Shown one piece after another: positions 32,320 through 42,986 of a stretch of 64,000 nt of DNA. Below the pieces are notes generated by a model. It saw only the letters and a program-made list of their open reading frames with translations, searched no databases and was not told the DNA's origin. The position numbers were made by a program, and so were the translations under genes. Position 1 is the first letter of the stretch; each line of letters begins with the position of its first letter. The DNA comes from Silurus meridionalis (taxonomy: Eukaryota > Chordata > Actinopteri > Siluriformes > Siluridae), in contig NC_060892.1 in assembly GCF_014805685.1 (NCBI RefSeq), positions 6,482,490 through 6,546,489 on the forward strand. Direction: 5' to 3'.

Positions 32320-33450
32320 TAATTACACAGAAACAAAAACAAGGGACATTTGCATAACATCACACACAAGAAAAAAAGAAAAAGAAAAAATACAATACTA
32401 GTATAAAAACTTCCAAAATCCCAATATTACTAATATTAGCAAAAATGTTTAGAAATAAGGCAGTAAACATTAATAAATATAAATAAATAATATCGCATGT
32501 ATAACACATTATGAAGAAAAAAAAACTATGGTATAGGATCTGTGAAAAAAGATCTTATAGTATTTATAAAAATATTTATATTTAAAAAAATAAAGTGTTA
32601 CCCAAAACATCTTTCCCTTCAAAATCATTGAAATTTTTAGGCGTTTATTCAGAAAAACCTTAGAAACAACATACTGCCTTCGTAAAATGGGCTGTGTGAT
32701 AGGACAATATACCAGCGATTTTATTATTTTTATATATTTTACTAAACACTAGTATGAGATAATAAACGGATAACTTATGTAATATTGAACACATACACTA
32801 ATACTGCCACCATTTGTAAATATGAGCAAAAAATTAATTTTTTAACCTTTTGACCTCAAAAAAATATTTTTCTTTATATAAAATTGGGTTGTATATTCAA
32901 TTACTTAGTATTCATGAAATCTCAAACTCTGATCATTTTTGTGATCAAAAGATCAAACAGTTAAACTATAGAGTTTTTCGCTCACATTCAGAAAGGTGCC
33001 AAAATTAGTGGAGAGACTTCTATATAGAAGTTTGTGGACACCTGATCATAGGATTCGTACTTAATTTTTACATCTAATTCCACATTTAGTCCTTATTTAC
33101 TATAAATGCAATTGTGCAATCCCTCAGCGTTTGATCCGATACATTTTATTTTATTCTGATAAACAAGTCTTTGCATGTACTGTAATGAGGTGAAAGCAGC
33201 TAAAGGACACACAGCTCGGATAATGACCTGCAGTTATATTACAAACATTTCTGTGACTTTTTGTGCAACGTAATATTATAAAAACACGATAATGCGTGCA
33301 CACAATTCATATATAAATCTATAAACCTTAATTCAATATTTTCTTCCTTAACAGCTCGTTAGCTTCTCGTGCTGCTAATCATGCAATAAAGTTCACAGAA
33401 CGACAGCATTGATTACAATTAAATAAATATATATAAACCATTCATACCAT
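27894..33450 (-). CDS. dnajc19: dnajc19, TIM14/PAM18 import-motor J-protein, 6 coding exons
   Basis: DNAJC19 sits in the mitochondrial inner membrane and stimulates mitochondrial HSP70 in the presequence-translocase motor; it also partners with prohibitins. Exons in transcript order: 33448-33450, 32213-32264, 29440-29513, 29269-29348, 28223-28293, 27894-27964, summing to 351 nt (116 residues plus stop), the same length as the human protein. N-terminal membrane segment [15 protein letters not shown], then [34 protein letters not shown], the J-domain HPD in [15 protein letters not shown], and a C-terminal GQAKK. All introns are GT-AG. The HPD motif is intact, so the protein should be functional. 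It converges tail-to-tail with fxr1. Confidence 0.97.
28223..28293 (-). CDS. dnajc19: dnajc19 exon 5 (HPD motif)
   Basis: 71 nt, acceptor TGCCAG, donor CGAG|GTGAGC. Encodes [20 protein letters not shown] and HPDRG. The HPD tripeptide is the part that activates HSP70 ATPase. Confidence 0.96.
28550..28966 (-). mobile_element. Tc1-derived MITE in a dnajc19 intron
   Basis: Ends TCTACAAAAGTTTGTGGACA and CGTTCCAATACTTTTGACC, inside AGCAGGCCACTCAAGATCTT and AGCTGGCGTTGTGCACAGG. Located between exons 5 and 4 of dnajc19. Confidence 0.65.
29269..29348 (-). CDS. dnajc19: dnajc19 exon 4
   Basis: 80 nt, acceptor TGTCAG, donor GTCAG|GTACTG. Encodes [20 protein letters not shown] and then SLILGV, the start of the J domain. 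Confidence 0.96.
29440..29513 (-). CDS. dnajc19: dnajc19 exon 3
   Basis: 74 nt, acceptor AAACAG, donor TCT|GTAAGTG. Encodes [20 protein letters not shown] and then AFPLS, the linker after the membrane segment. Confidence 0.95.
29666..29740. repeat. (TA)n tract
   Basis: 75 bp of pure TA in dnajc19 intron 2, self-complementary and length-unstable. Confidence 0.95.
30145..32131 (+). pseudogene. LINE with broken reverse transcriptase and an amplified 3' UTR
   Basis: 5'-truncated non-LTR retrotransposon, antisense in dnajc19 intron 2. Reads [17 protein letters not shown], then after a frameshift near 30290 [18 protein letters not shown] (the FADD catalytic box is altered to FTDD) and [14 protein letters not shown] second break follows near 30640. 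The 3' UTR contains the 31181-32037 minisatellite and ends ATGACAGTAAAAGCTTCTTG before (TG)n. Probably a CR1/L2/Rex-group LINE. Confidence 0.75.
31181..32037 (+). repeat. 20/40-bp minisatellite in a LINE 3' UTR
   Basis: Alternating 20-mers TGATGTAGCGCTGTGTTTTG and TTATGTAGCTCTATGTTGTG give a 40-bp period for most of the array. The distal part changes to short GCAGCTCTATGTTGTGTGAT units, with the AGGGTCCTGGACAAATGC word of the LINE end repeated at 31890 and 32048. About 43 half-units. Confidence 0.95.
32213..32264 (-). CDS. dnajc19: dnajc19 exon 2
   Basis: 52 nt, acceptor TTTGCAG, donor GCAG|GTTTGC. Encodes [17 protein letters not shown], the N-terminal transmembrane segment. Confidence 0.95.
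32275..32318 (+). repeat. (CA)n and nearby (TG)n
   Basis: (CA)n here and (TG)n at 32132-32163 flank dnajc19 exon 2 on both sides, about 10 and 50 bp away. Confidence 0.9.
33025..33118 (-). mobile_element. Tc1-derived MITE fragment
   Basis: AGAAGTTTGTGGACACCTGA and CCACATTTAGTCC mark one end of the family; the rest is missing. Located in dnajc19 intron 1. Confidence 0.55.
33448..33450 (-). CDS. dnajc19: dnajc19 exon 1: ATG only
   Basis: The coding part of exon 1 is just the ATG, followed at once by donor GTATGA (context AACAATG|GTATGA). Exon 2 continues GCC AGC ACC ATG, giving MAST as in mammals, where the first intron also follows the initiator codon. Confidence 0.88.
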
Positions 33451-33599
33451 TGTTCCCCTAATAATGTCTCTTTAGTCCTCACGTCTTTAAGCATAATATC
33501 TGTAACCTTTTTTCAATACAAACTCTCCTTTTTCCCCCACACACGCATTAATGTCAGAACGTGTACATGTTTTGGTAAAAGGACTTCGAATCTGCCATA

Positions 33600-33700
33600 A
33601 ATCGGTACATGGTGTCGTAGCGTTCAATATGTCGCAAAATCAAAGCGAGGAACGGCAAGTCCGGCGACACGGCAATATGTCCGCCATTTTGGAAAGGTCA
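33600..33700 (-). promoter_or_regulatory. dnajc19 promoter candidate with a YY1 site
   Basis: On the minus strand CCAAAATGGCGGACAT (about 33677-33692) matches the YY1 consensus (AAnATGGCGG), often found at starts of mitochondrial and housekeeping genes. It lies about 230 bp upstream of the ATG in a locally CpG-richer patch (GCGAGG, CCGGCGACACGG). Confidence 0.5.
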
Positions 33701-34408
33701 ATACTTCACCATGACCCAAAGCAAATCTATGGAGAGATGTACACCTTACATGATGCAATCTATTCATATTAAAATGCGTTTTAATTTATTAAAAAAAATG
33801 TAAACAAATTTTTATATATCTCTTTATATCACAAATGTGTAAATGTTAACTTGGTCATTTTCATTAAGCTTTGATATGTTTGGAAATACATATAACAATC
33901 AAAATATATATAGAAAGATAAAGAAAAAGAGGAAAAAAGCAGTGTATAGTAGCCCAATAGATATTATTGCCATGGTAAGAGTAATATTAGTATAAAAACA
34001 CATCAGGTTCTATTCCTGCCAGCCAACAAAATTAATTATTATATTATATTAGGGGCATAGACTGAGTAAAACTGCACAGTTGAAGACTAATAAAAAGAGA
34101 CAGAGTGGCATTTTTTTGTAGTTTTAACCTTTTTTTGTTGTGCCAGTACCCATGATACCCTCTGATTCCTGTTGCAGTAGTGGAACATGGTGCTGGAACA
34201 TGGTGCGGTTTTCTGTTGTTGTATCCAATTCATCTCAAGGTTTGATGTTTAGTGCATGCTGAGATGCTTTTCTGCTCACCACACTTGTAAAGAGTATTGA
34301 TAAGAATGAATATATCCTTCCTGGCAGTAATAGAATAGTCTTAAAAAATAGGCATGAAATAAATAAGGACTAACCTCACCACTGAATACCCATAACGTTA
34401 CCCATCAC
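33701..34408. other. Spacer between dnajc19 promoter and LINE
   Basis: AT-rich, no frame or RNA gene seen. Confidence 0.5.
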
Positions 34409-35353
34409 AAGTTTAACACTATAATTTCCTCCACACTCACCTCTAAGTTGGAGGTCCTGGGACTCAGCCTGCCACTGTGTCAATGGATCTCTAACTTCCT
34501 GACTGACAGACCACAAGCTGTACGGGTGGGAAAACACACCTCATCCACCCTCACCCTCAGCACTGGAGCTCCACAGGGTTGTGTTCTAAGCCCCCTGATG
34601 TACTCACTGTACACATATGACTGTGTGGCCACTTCCAACTCCACCACCATCATCAAGTTTGCTGACGACACTGTTGTGGTGGGCCGGATCTCCAACAACG
34701 ACGAGACGGCCTACCTTCAGGAGGTTAAAAACCTGGAGAGATGGTGCCAGGTGAACAACCTTCTCCTGAACGTCAGCAAGACTAAGGAGTTAATTGTGGA
34801 CTTCAGCACGAAGCAGGAGCGGTCATACCAACCGCTAAACATCAACGGGACCCCAGTGGAGAGAGTGGACAGTTTCCGGTACCTTGGTGTTCACATCACA
34901 CAGGACCTGTCTTGGTCCTGTCACATCAACACCCTGGTGAAGAAGGCCCGGCAGCGTCTGTACCACCTGAGACGCTTAAGGGACTTTAAACTACCCTCTC
35001 GGGTGCTTAAGACTTTTTACACCTGCACCATTGAGAGCGTTCTGACGGGTAGCATCACTTCCTGGTTCGGGAACAGCACCATACAGGACAGGCAAGCCCT
35101 CCAGAGGGTGGTGCGCTCAGCTGAACGCACCATCCACACCGAGCTCCCTAACCTGCAGGACATCTACAGCACGCGGTGCCGGACCAGAGCCAGGAAGATT
35201 GTGAAGGACCTCAGCCATCCCAACAATGGACTCTTTTCTCTGTTGCGTTCGGGGAAATGCTTCCGCTCCCTGAAAGCGAACACAGAGAGAATGAGGAGGA
35301 GCTTTTTCCCGCAGGCCATTCGGAGTTTAAACCAGGAAACACCCAGGATCTAA
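34409..35353 (+). pseudogene. LINE reverse-transcriptase fragment (about 314 codons)
   Basis: Covers part of the finger/palm domain through the C-terminus. The absence of frameshifts and stops over 945 nt indicates recent insertion compared with the relic at 30145. No start codon or promoter of its own; it is a truncated copy. Confidence 0.8.
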
Positions 35354-35696
35354 AAAAAAAAAAACTCTCTACAGCCATCATCAGACCTTTTTTCCCTGCA
35401 CATATCACACTTTTCGTGCTACGACACTTTAGACATGGACTTGCACAGCACAGTGCACTTTACATTTCATATTTTTCATATTTTTCATATTTAATATTTT
35501 TCATATTTTTTATATTCTTATTTTTATACCACACCATTCCGCACAAGGACACTTTACACCACACCTTACTGCACACGGACACTCATGGACACTTTACACC
35601 ACACCAGACCGCACACGGACACTTTATGGGCAATCAAAAACCATGTTTAACTTGTTTACGGTTGTTTACTGTTTAACTGCACACTGCCATAAGCAT

Positions 35697-35778
<82 letters not shown>

Positions 35779-35968
35779 TTATTTATCTGCCTTCTTTTTC
35801 TTGCTATTATATTTTTTATTTTTATTCTCCTTTTCACCCCATTTTATTCCCTCATGCCGGACCGTCGTAAAAAGCATTTCAATGCATGTCGTACCCTGTA
35901 TGTATGTGTATGTGACAAATAAAATTTGATTTGATTTGAAAATTTGATTTGATTTGATTTGAAGTTTT
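34409..35968 (+). mobile_element. 5'-truncated LINE with an open reverse-transcriptase C-terminus
   Basis: Open from AAG at 34409 (FNTIISS...) to TAA at 35351-35353. Shows [18 protein letters not shown], the catalytic FADD box at 34658-34669 ([13 protein letters not shown]), and [18 protein letters not shown]. The thumb and C-terminal region are intact with no stop. The 3' UTR holds (TA)n at 35702-35776 and ends AATAAAATTTGATTTGATTT with several TTGATTTGA repeats, a CR1/L2-like tail. The endonuclease and 5' part are absent, so it cannot move on its own. Confidence 0.85.
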
Positions 35969-36070
35969 CATGCCACATTGAAAGAAGTTACTGTGTACAT
36001 TTACAGTATCGTCCACTTATGAAGATTCACACTTTATTCTGGGCATGTGTAAAGGTGTGTGTTCATAAAT

Positions 36071-36310
36071 CTCTCAAAGCTTCTCTTCTTTTCAGCTGGA
36101 GATCCGGTTGAAAGGACGCCGACGAGTCCTTTCCACACGGCTCCTGATCACATAGTAAAGATCCTAATTATTGCCCCTTTCATTTGCATAATTACCCTGT
36201 TTTCTTTCCCCGCAGTATAGAGATGGTAAATTGTAGTGGACTGGCTGCAAGTCAGTGAAAGTCAGCCGTAATGATAAATCTGTCCTCAGCCTGGCTGGAG
36301 CTTAAAAAGG
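36071..36310. promoter_or_regulatory. Candidate enhancer (CNE) of the sox2 desert, A
   Basis: Unique island with TAATTA at 36165-36170 and the POU octamer ATTTGCAT at 36182-36189, next to ATAATTACC. Homeodomain plus octamer pairing is typical of neural enhancers. No frame. Its link to sox2 is inferred from conserved gene order. Confidence 0.45.
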
Positions 36311-36484
36311 ATCCTTTTTTTTCTTTTCAAAAGAAAAAAAAAAGCCAACTGTGTGCAGAAATGAGAGTTTTTGCCCCTAAATCATATGGAATTACAGTGT
36401 TGGTGCCTGTGTGCACAAAAAGCCCAGAGGAAGCAGCTCTGTCTGTTGCTTTTCTTTTTTTTTTTTATTAAACCAACCAAGCAA

Positions 36485-36900
36485 TTTAATTCTTTTGTTC
36501 ACGAGAGTTCTACTTCATTGATTAACAAAAGCAGGGATATAATTTTTTTCAGCCATTCTGAAAAGCCTGAAATGTCAAGCCTTTTAAAGCAGATTATTCC
36601 GGCTGTGTGCGGTGAATGCAGCCCGAGTAACCTTTTGTCTACAATTAAATATTCTGGCATAAATATAAAAGAAAATCAGAGATGGGGGAAGATTGACTCA
36701 GGAGAGATTGGAGAGGTAGATCCTCACACTGATAGTGCAAACAGCTCGCTTCTAATTAAATATGCCACTGAGTCTCTAAGCATTCGCTTTCTGCCGCAGA
36801 GAGAGGAAACAGCGTAAGAATGTGAGGCAGAACGATATCTACGCCATCTCTCCGGCCGCAGGCTTCCTCTGGGCATCTAAAGGTATTTCAGAGATCTTTT
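36485..36900. promoter_or_regulatory. Candidate enhancer (CNE) of the sox2 desert, B
   Basis: SOX-like CTTTTGTT (36492-36499) and AACAAAAG (36524-36531) form an inverted pair. CCTTTTGTCTACAATTAAAT and TTCTAATTAAATATG follow. Unique sequence over 400 bp, ending GCGTAAGAATG...CTCTCCGGCCGCAGGC. Confidence 0.45.
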
Positions 36901-36999
36901 TTTTGTTTGTTTTGTTTGGGATCGTTAATTGTTTGTTTTTAATTTCAAAGTCTTCAGGGATGCTGGCTGGAATGAACAAAGTTTCGAGCTTGTTTGCGA

Positions 37000-37267
37000 T
37001 GCAGATTTGATAATTATGGCTCACAATGTGGCACTCAGGAGCTTTTATTTCTCATTATAATCAGGACACCGGGTGACGCTGGGACACGTTTAAAGATCCT
37101 TGTGTGCTTCTTCACCTGCTACTTTAGATGCAATTGCTGGCTTTGTAGGTGTAACGTGACTGCACACTGTGTCAAAGGGTTAAAAAGAGACGGTGATGTT
37201 TTTTTGTTTGTTTTTTTTGCAGATTTGAGACCTTAAAGAGTTCAACAATATATCTAAGACTCTCTGA

Positions 37268-37312
<45 letters not shown>

Positions 37313-38070
37313 AATATAGTTGTATTAAGTTTATTACATAAAATACATAATACACTGTGCATGTGCACTCTGAAATATATTTCAGCATTGTTTTCACACG
37401 GTTTCATCTCAGGTGAGCATGCTTGTGAGAAAGTTTGCAGGAATATGAGGTGAATTTTGAACCTTTTGCTCTCATTTCTTTTTTTTTCTATTTCAGTATA
37501 TACACATTTACCAGTGCACCGTGCTGTTCTTTCTGTTTAAAAAGGTCTTAAGCTTATTTTTTAACAGATTTTAAGCATTAAATTGTGCCATTTATAAAAC
37601 AGAGGGTGTTTTTTCTTTTTTTCCCAAGCTGGAAAAAGTGCTATAAGCTTCTTCACCGGCTACTTTATATATGTGTGTTAGGGTTGTGCAAGTTAATGAG
37701 AGATGAGCTTATCTGTCACTAGACATATGACCTTAGACATAAGACCTTTAGTTGTGTATTAGTTTTGGGCTTTTTTAATGAGAATTATGCTTTCCAATGT
37801 GACATTTATGAATCAGAACGTTGTTTTATTTCTGACTTTATGTGATGCATCTAAAGCATAGGAAGCCTTTATAGAGCTATGCAAATAAATATAAGGATAT
37901 GAATGAATACAATGTATATGAACATAGAAGCATATAAAATGTGCCTTTTCACCTGCCACTTTTGAGACTGAAGAATCTGTCTCTGTGTTATATGTTTTAT
38001 GTGTTAGATTCTGCCATTTCTTACACATTCTCATCTTCCATCCCCACCTATAAGTGCTTGAAAGTTTGTA
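37000..38070. other. Intergenic, (GT)n at 37269-37310
   Basis: T-rich non-coding DNA. Nothing recognisable apart from the dinucleotide tract. Confidence 0.5.
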
Positions 38071-38073
38071 GTC

Positions 38074-38262
38074 ATTTACATTACATCCAGAGTCAAGAGC
38101 GACTTACATTTATCTTATTTTTTAATACCCAAGGGCAGTTAAGGGGTTAAGGTCCTTGCTCAGTTCCCCCTTAATGGCAGTGTGGTAGTGCTGGGAGTTG
38201 AACTCATGACCTGCCAATCCTAAGTGCAACACCTTTACCATTGAGCTGTCACATCTCTACTA
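38074..38262 (-). mobile_element. tRNA-derived SINE fragment
   Basis: Minus strand: GACAGCTCAATGGTAAAGG (A box), ATGAGTTCAACTCCCAGC (B box), then CTGAGCAAGGACCTTAACC. Related to the copy at 9480-9660. Confidence 0.6.
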
Positions 38263-38570
38263 ATAGCAAGCTGGAGCGATTTATTTTTTGCCTCTTTATA
38301 CTTTTATGCATAGCAAGGTGTTCAAAAAATGTTTGTATTCTTTCATTGGTCTGTGAAGCGTTTAAAAACCATATTTGCTGCTGCATTTATATCCTATCGC
38401 TCAAACAATGCAGTTTCATTGGCCCCAGTGGTTCAGTAAAAACAAATCTATTACTTTACACAAGAACAAAAGATAGCTAAAAATAAATAATTAGTAAGCT
38501 GTAACTATATCTTGAAATAATAATTTTTAAACAAAACAACAAAACATTATCATGAAACATTAAAACAATG

Positions 38571-41500
38571 GCGTAGTGTGTGGTGTAGAGTGTGGAGTAG
38601 TGTGTGGTGTAGTGTATAGTGTAGAGTGTGGTCTAGAGTGTGGTGTACAATGTGTTAGATTATGTGGGAATGTAGGATAGTGTAAAGTGTAGTGTGGTGT
38701 AGTGTGTGGTTGATTATGTGGTGTAGTGTATGGTGTAGAGTGTGGTATAGTGTATGGTATAGAGTGTGGTGTAGTGTGTGGTGGATTATGTGATGTAGAG
38801 TGTAGGATAGTGTACAGTGTAGAGTCTGGTCTAGTGTGTGGTGGATTATGTGGTGTAGAGTATGGTGTAGAATGTGGTGTAGTGTGTGGTGTAGTGTAGG
38901 ATGTAGTGTAGTGTGCGGTGGATTATGTGGTGTAGAGTATGGTATAGAGTGTGGTGTAGTGTGCTGTGTAGTGTGTGGTGTAGTGTATGATGTAGTGTAT
39001 TGTGAAGTGTGTGATGTAGTGTATGGTGTAAAGTGTGGTGTATTGTGTTGTGGATTATGTGGTGTAGAGTATGGTGTAGTGTGTTTTGTAGTGTGTGGTG
39101 TAGTGTATAGTGTAGTGAATAGTGTAGTGTATGGTGTAGTGTGTGGTGTAGTGTGTGGTGTAGTGTGTGGTGTAGTGCATGGTATAGAGTGTGGCGTAGT
39201 GCATGGTATAGAGTCTGGTGTAGTGCATGATATAGAGTGTGGTGTAGTGTATGGTGTAATGTGTGGTGTAGTGTATGGTGTAGTGTGTGGTGTAGCATGT
39301 GTTGGATTATGTGGTGTAGAGTGTAGGGTAGTGTATAGTGTAGAGTGTGGTGTAGTGTGAGGTGGATTATGTGGTGTAGAGTGTAAGATAGTGTATGGTG
39401 TAAAGTGTGGTGTAGTGTGAGGTGAATTATGTGGTGTAGAGTGTAGGATAGTGTATGGTGTAGAGTGTGGTGTAGTGTGAGGTGAATTATGTGGTGTAGA
39501 GTGTTGGATAGTGTATGGTGTAGAGTGTGGTGTAGTGTGAGGTGGATTATGTGGTGTAGAGTGTAAGATAGTGTATGGTGTAGAGTGTGGTGTAGTGTGA
39601 GGTGGATTATGTGGTGTAGAGTGTAGGATAGTGTATGGTGTAGAGTGTGGTGTAGTGTGAGGTGAATTATGTGGAGTAGAGTGTAGGATAGTGTATGGTG
39701 TAGAGTGTGGTGTAGTGTGTTGTGTAATGTATTATGTAGAATGTGGTGCAGTATATGGTAATAGAGTGTGGTATAATGTGTTGTGGATTATGTGGTGTAG
39801 AGTATGGTGTAGTGTGTTTTGCAGTGTGTGGTGTAGTGTAGTGAATAGTGCAGTGTATGGTGTAGTGTATTGTGTTGTGTAATGTATGGTGTAGAATGTG
39901 GTGCAGTATATGGTGTAGTGTGTTGTATAGTGTGTGGTGTAATGTATAGTGAAGTGAATAGTGTAGTGTTTCATGTAGAGTGTGGTGTAGTGTGTGGTGT
40001 AGTACATGGTGTAATGTATAGTTTAGTGAATAGTGTAGTGTGTGGTGGATTATATGGTGTAGAGTATGGTGTAGTATGTCATGTAGTGCGTTGTGTAGTG
40101 TATGCTGTAGAATGTGGTGCAGTGTATAATGTAGTGTATGGTGTAGTTTGTGGTGTAGTGTGTGGTGTATAGTTTTGTTTAATGTGAGGTGTAGTGTATG
40201 GTGTAGAGTGTGGTATAATATATGGTGTAGTGTGTGGTGGATTATGTGGTGTAGTATGTGGTGGAATATATGGTATAGAGTGTGTATATGTGTATGGTGT
40301 AAATTGTGTTGTATTGTGTAAAGTGTGATGTAGTGAATGGTGTAATGGGTTAGGTAGTTTGTAATGTAGTGTATGGTGTAGAGTGTGGTATAGTGTATGG
40401 TGGATTATGTGGCGTAGTACGTGGTGTAGTGTGTGGTGTAGAGTGGTATAGTGCATAGTGTAGAGTGTGGTGTAGTGTAAAGTGTATAATGTGGTGTAGT
40501 GTAGTGTGGTGTAAAGTGCAGGTTAGTGTGTGATGTAGCGTGTGGTGTAGTGTATGGTGTAATGTGTAGTGTATGGTGTAGTGTATGGTGTAATGTTTTG
40601 TGAAGTGTATGGTGTAGTGTATAGTGTAGTGTATGGTGTAGTGTATTGTGAAGTGTGTGATGTAGTGTGTGGTGTAGTGTATTGTGTAGAGTGTGGTCTA
40701 GTGTATGGTCTAGAGTGTGGTGTACAATGTGTTGGATTATGTGGTGCAGAGTGTAGGATTGTGTATGGTGTAGTGTGGTGTAGTGTGTGGTGTTTTATGT
40801 GGTGTAGAGCAGTGGTTCCCAACCTCCGGCCGCGGGTCAACTGGTACCGGGCGCGCAGAAAGAATACATAACTTACATTATTTCCGTTTAATTTATTATC
40901 TGATCCTGAACAATGTTTTATTGTGGATATTTACCGGATTCTCTCTGCCACATCTGTCTATGACACACTCTTGATGCATGCTAAGATGCTTGCCATGGTC
41001 ACATGTCTTACCTACATCCGCTACCTTCTTAAAGGGGCTGCTCCGCCGGTAACACATAATACATTACCGCTAAATTCAAACCCCTAAGCTAGCACAATGA
41101 ACAAAAAACAACACAGTGGATTCACGCTTATTATTATATTTACAAATACCAGTTTTTATGCCGGTCGTATAATTTTATTTTGTTGTATTTATCCGCCACA
41201 CCTTAAAGGCCGGTCCGTGAAAATATTGTCTGACATTAAACCAGTCCATGGTGCAAAAAAGGTTGGGGACCACTGGTGTAGAGTATGGTGTAGATTGTAG
41301 GATAGTGTACGGTGATGTGTGTTAGGTAGTGTGTGGTGTATTGTGTGATGTAGTGTGTGGTGTAGATTGTGTTGTAGAGTGTTGTGAACTGTGTGGTGTA
41401 AAGTGTGGTGTAGTGTATGGTGTGGTATGTTCTGCATTATGTGGTGTGGTGTACGGTCTAGACTGTGGTGTAGTGTATGGTGTAGGGTGTGGTGTAGTGT

Positions 41501-42651
41501 ATGATGTGGTATGTTCTTTATTATGTGGTGTAGTGTATAGTGTAGGGTGTGGTGTAGTGTATGGTGTAGAGTGTGGTGTAGTGTATGGTGTAGTGTATGG
41601 TGTAGAGTGTGGTATAGTGTACGTGTAGAGTGTGGTGTAATGTGTGTTGATTATGTGGTGTAGGATATGGTATAGTGTCTGGTGTAAAGGGTGATGTAGT
41701 GTGTGGTGTACTGTATGGTGTAGAATGTGGTGCAGTGTATGGTGTAGTGTGTGGTGTAGTGTATAGTGTAGTGTGTGGTGTAGTTTATGCTGTAGAGTGT
41801 GGTGTAGTGTGTGGTGCAGTGTATGGTGTAATGTATGGTGTAGGGTGTTGTGTAGAGTGTGGTGTAGTATATGGTGTAGAGTGTGGTGTAGTGTATGCTA
41901 TAGTGCATGGTGTAATGTATGGTGTAAAGTGTGGTGTAGTGTGTAGTCTAGAGTGTGATGTAGTGTATGGTGTAGTCTATGGTGTACTGTATGGTGTAGT
42001 GTATGATCTAGAGTTTGGTGTAGTGTATGGTGTAGAATGTTGTGTAGAGTGTGGTGTAGTTTACAAATGTAAATGTAAATGTATGGTATGCTCTGCATTA
42101 TGTGGTGTAGTGTATGGTGTAGCGTGTGGTGTATTCTATGTTGTAGTGTATAGTGTAGAGTGTGGTATAGTGTATGGTGTAGAGTGTGATGTAGTGTGTG
42201 GTGTACTGTACGGTGTAGAATGTGGTGCAGTGTATGATGTAGTGTTTGGTGTAGTGTATGGTGTAGAGTGTGGTGTAGTGTATAGTGTAGAGTATGCTTT
42301 AGTGTATAGTGTAGAGTGTGGTGAAGTGTATAGTGTAGAATGTGGTGTAGAGTGTTGTGCAGAGTATGCTGTAGTGTATAGTGTAGAGTGTGGTAGTGTA
42401 TGGTGTAGAGAATGCTGTAGTGTATAGTGTAGAGAATGTTGTAGAGTGTGGTATAGTGTGTGGTGTAGAGTGTTGTGTAGAGGATGCTGTAGTGTATAGT
42501 GTAGAGTATGGTGAAAAGTGTGGTATAGTGCATGGTGTAGAGTGTGGTATAGTGTGTCATGCAGAGTGTGGTGTAGAGTGTTGTGTAGAGTATGCTGTAG
42601 TGTGTGGAGTAGTAGGTGGTGCAGAGTGTGGTGTAGAGTGTTGTGTTGTGT
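38571..42651 (+). repeat. GTGTAG minisatellite, main block
   Basis: Built from 12-bp words GTGTAGTGTATG, GTGTAGAGTGTG and GTGTAGTGTGTG with almost no C on the plus strand. At 39330-39720 a 60-bp higher-order unit (GGTGGATTATGTGGTGTAGA at its start) repeats about six times in perfect register. Interrupted by a hAT element at 40810-41275. Open frames of VYGVVCGV or HTLHHTLHH type on both strands come from the 12-bp period. Confidence 0.97.
40810..41275. mobile_element. hAT-type non-autonomous transposon with 8-bp TSD
   Basis: Ends CAGTGGTTCCCAACCTCCGG and AAGGTTGGGGACCACTG are terminal inverted repeats of hAT type. GTGTAGAG at 40802-40809 is repeated exactly at 41276-41283. No transposase frame inside. 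Inserted into the GTGTAG minisatellite. Confidence 0.85.
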
Positions 42652-42986
42652 TGCATTTACGTGCAATACTACCTTAAAACATGACTTAAAAAGCGACTTT
42701 AGTTTTTCCTATTTGTATTCCTATTATTACATTGTACTGTATATATACTGGTATTGTAGTGTATGTATATTATTTTTTAGATATTTGCATTTATTTTTAT
42801 TTCTTTGTTGTTATTATTATTATTATTATTATTATTTATTTTTATTTCTGTTTTATTTTTTGTATATTCTTCTTTTTATATATATTTGCATCTATTTTTA
42901 TTTCTTTGTCTTGTTGCTGTAACATAGAAATTTCCCCACTGTGGGACGAATAAAGGTTTATCTTATCTTATCTCTTATCTTATCTT
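42652..42986 (+). mobile_element. LINE 3' end with TTATC tail
   Basis: Ends CCCCACTGTGGGACGAATAA then AGGTTTATC(TTATC)n. A 3' UTR end with a pentanucleotide tail, inserted in the minisatellite. No coding part is retained. Confidence 0.65.

Noticed and set aside
38836..42656. Long open frames (VYGVVCGV, HTLHHTLHH) on both strands
   Set aside because: They arise from the 12-bp period of the GTGTAG minisatellite; no start context, no conserved domain, and all frames are equally open.
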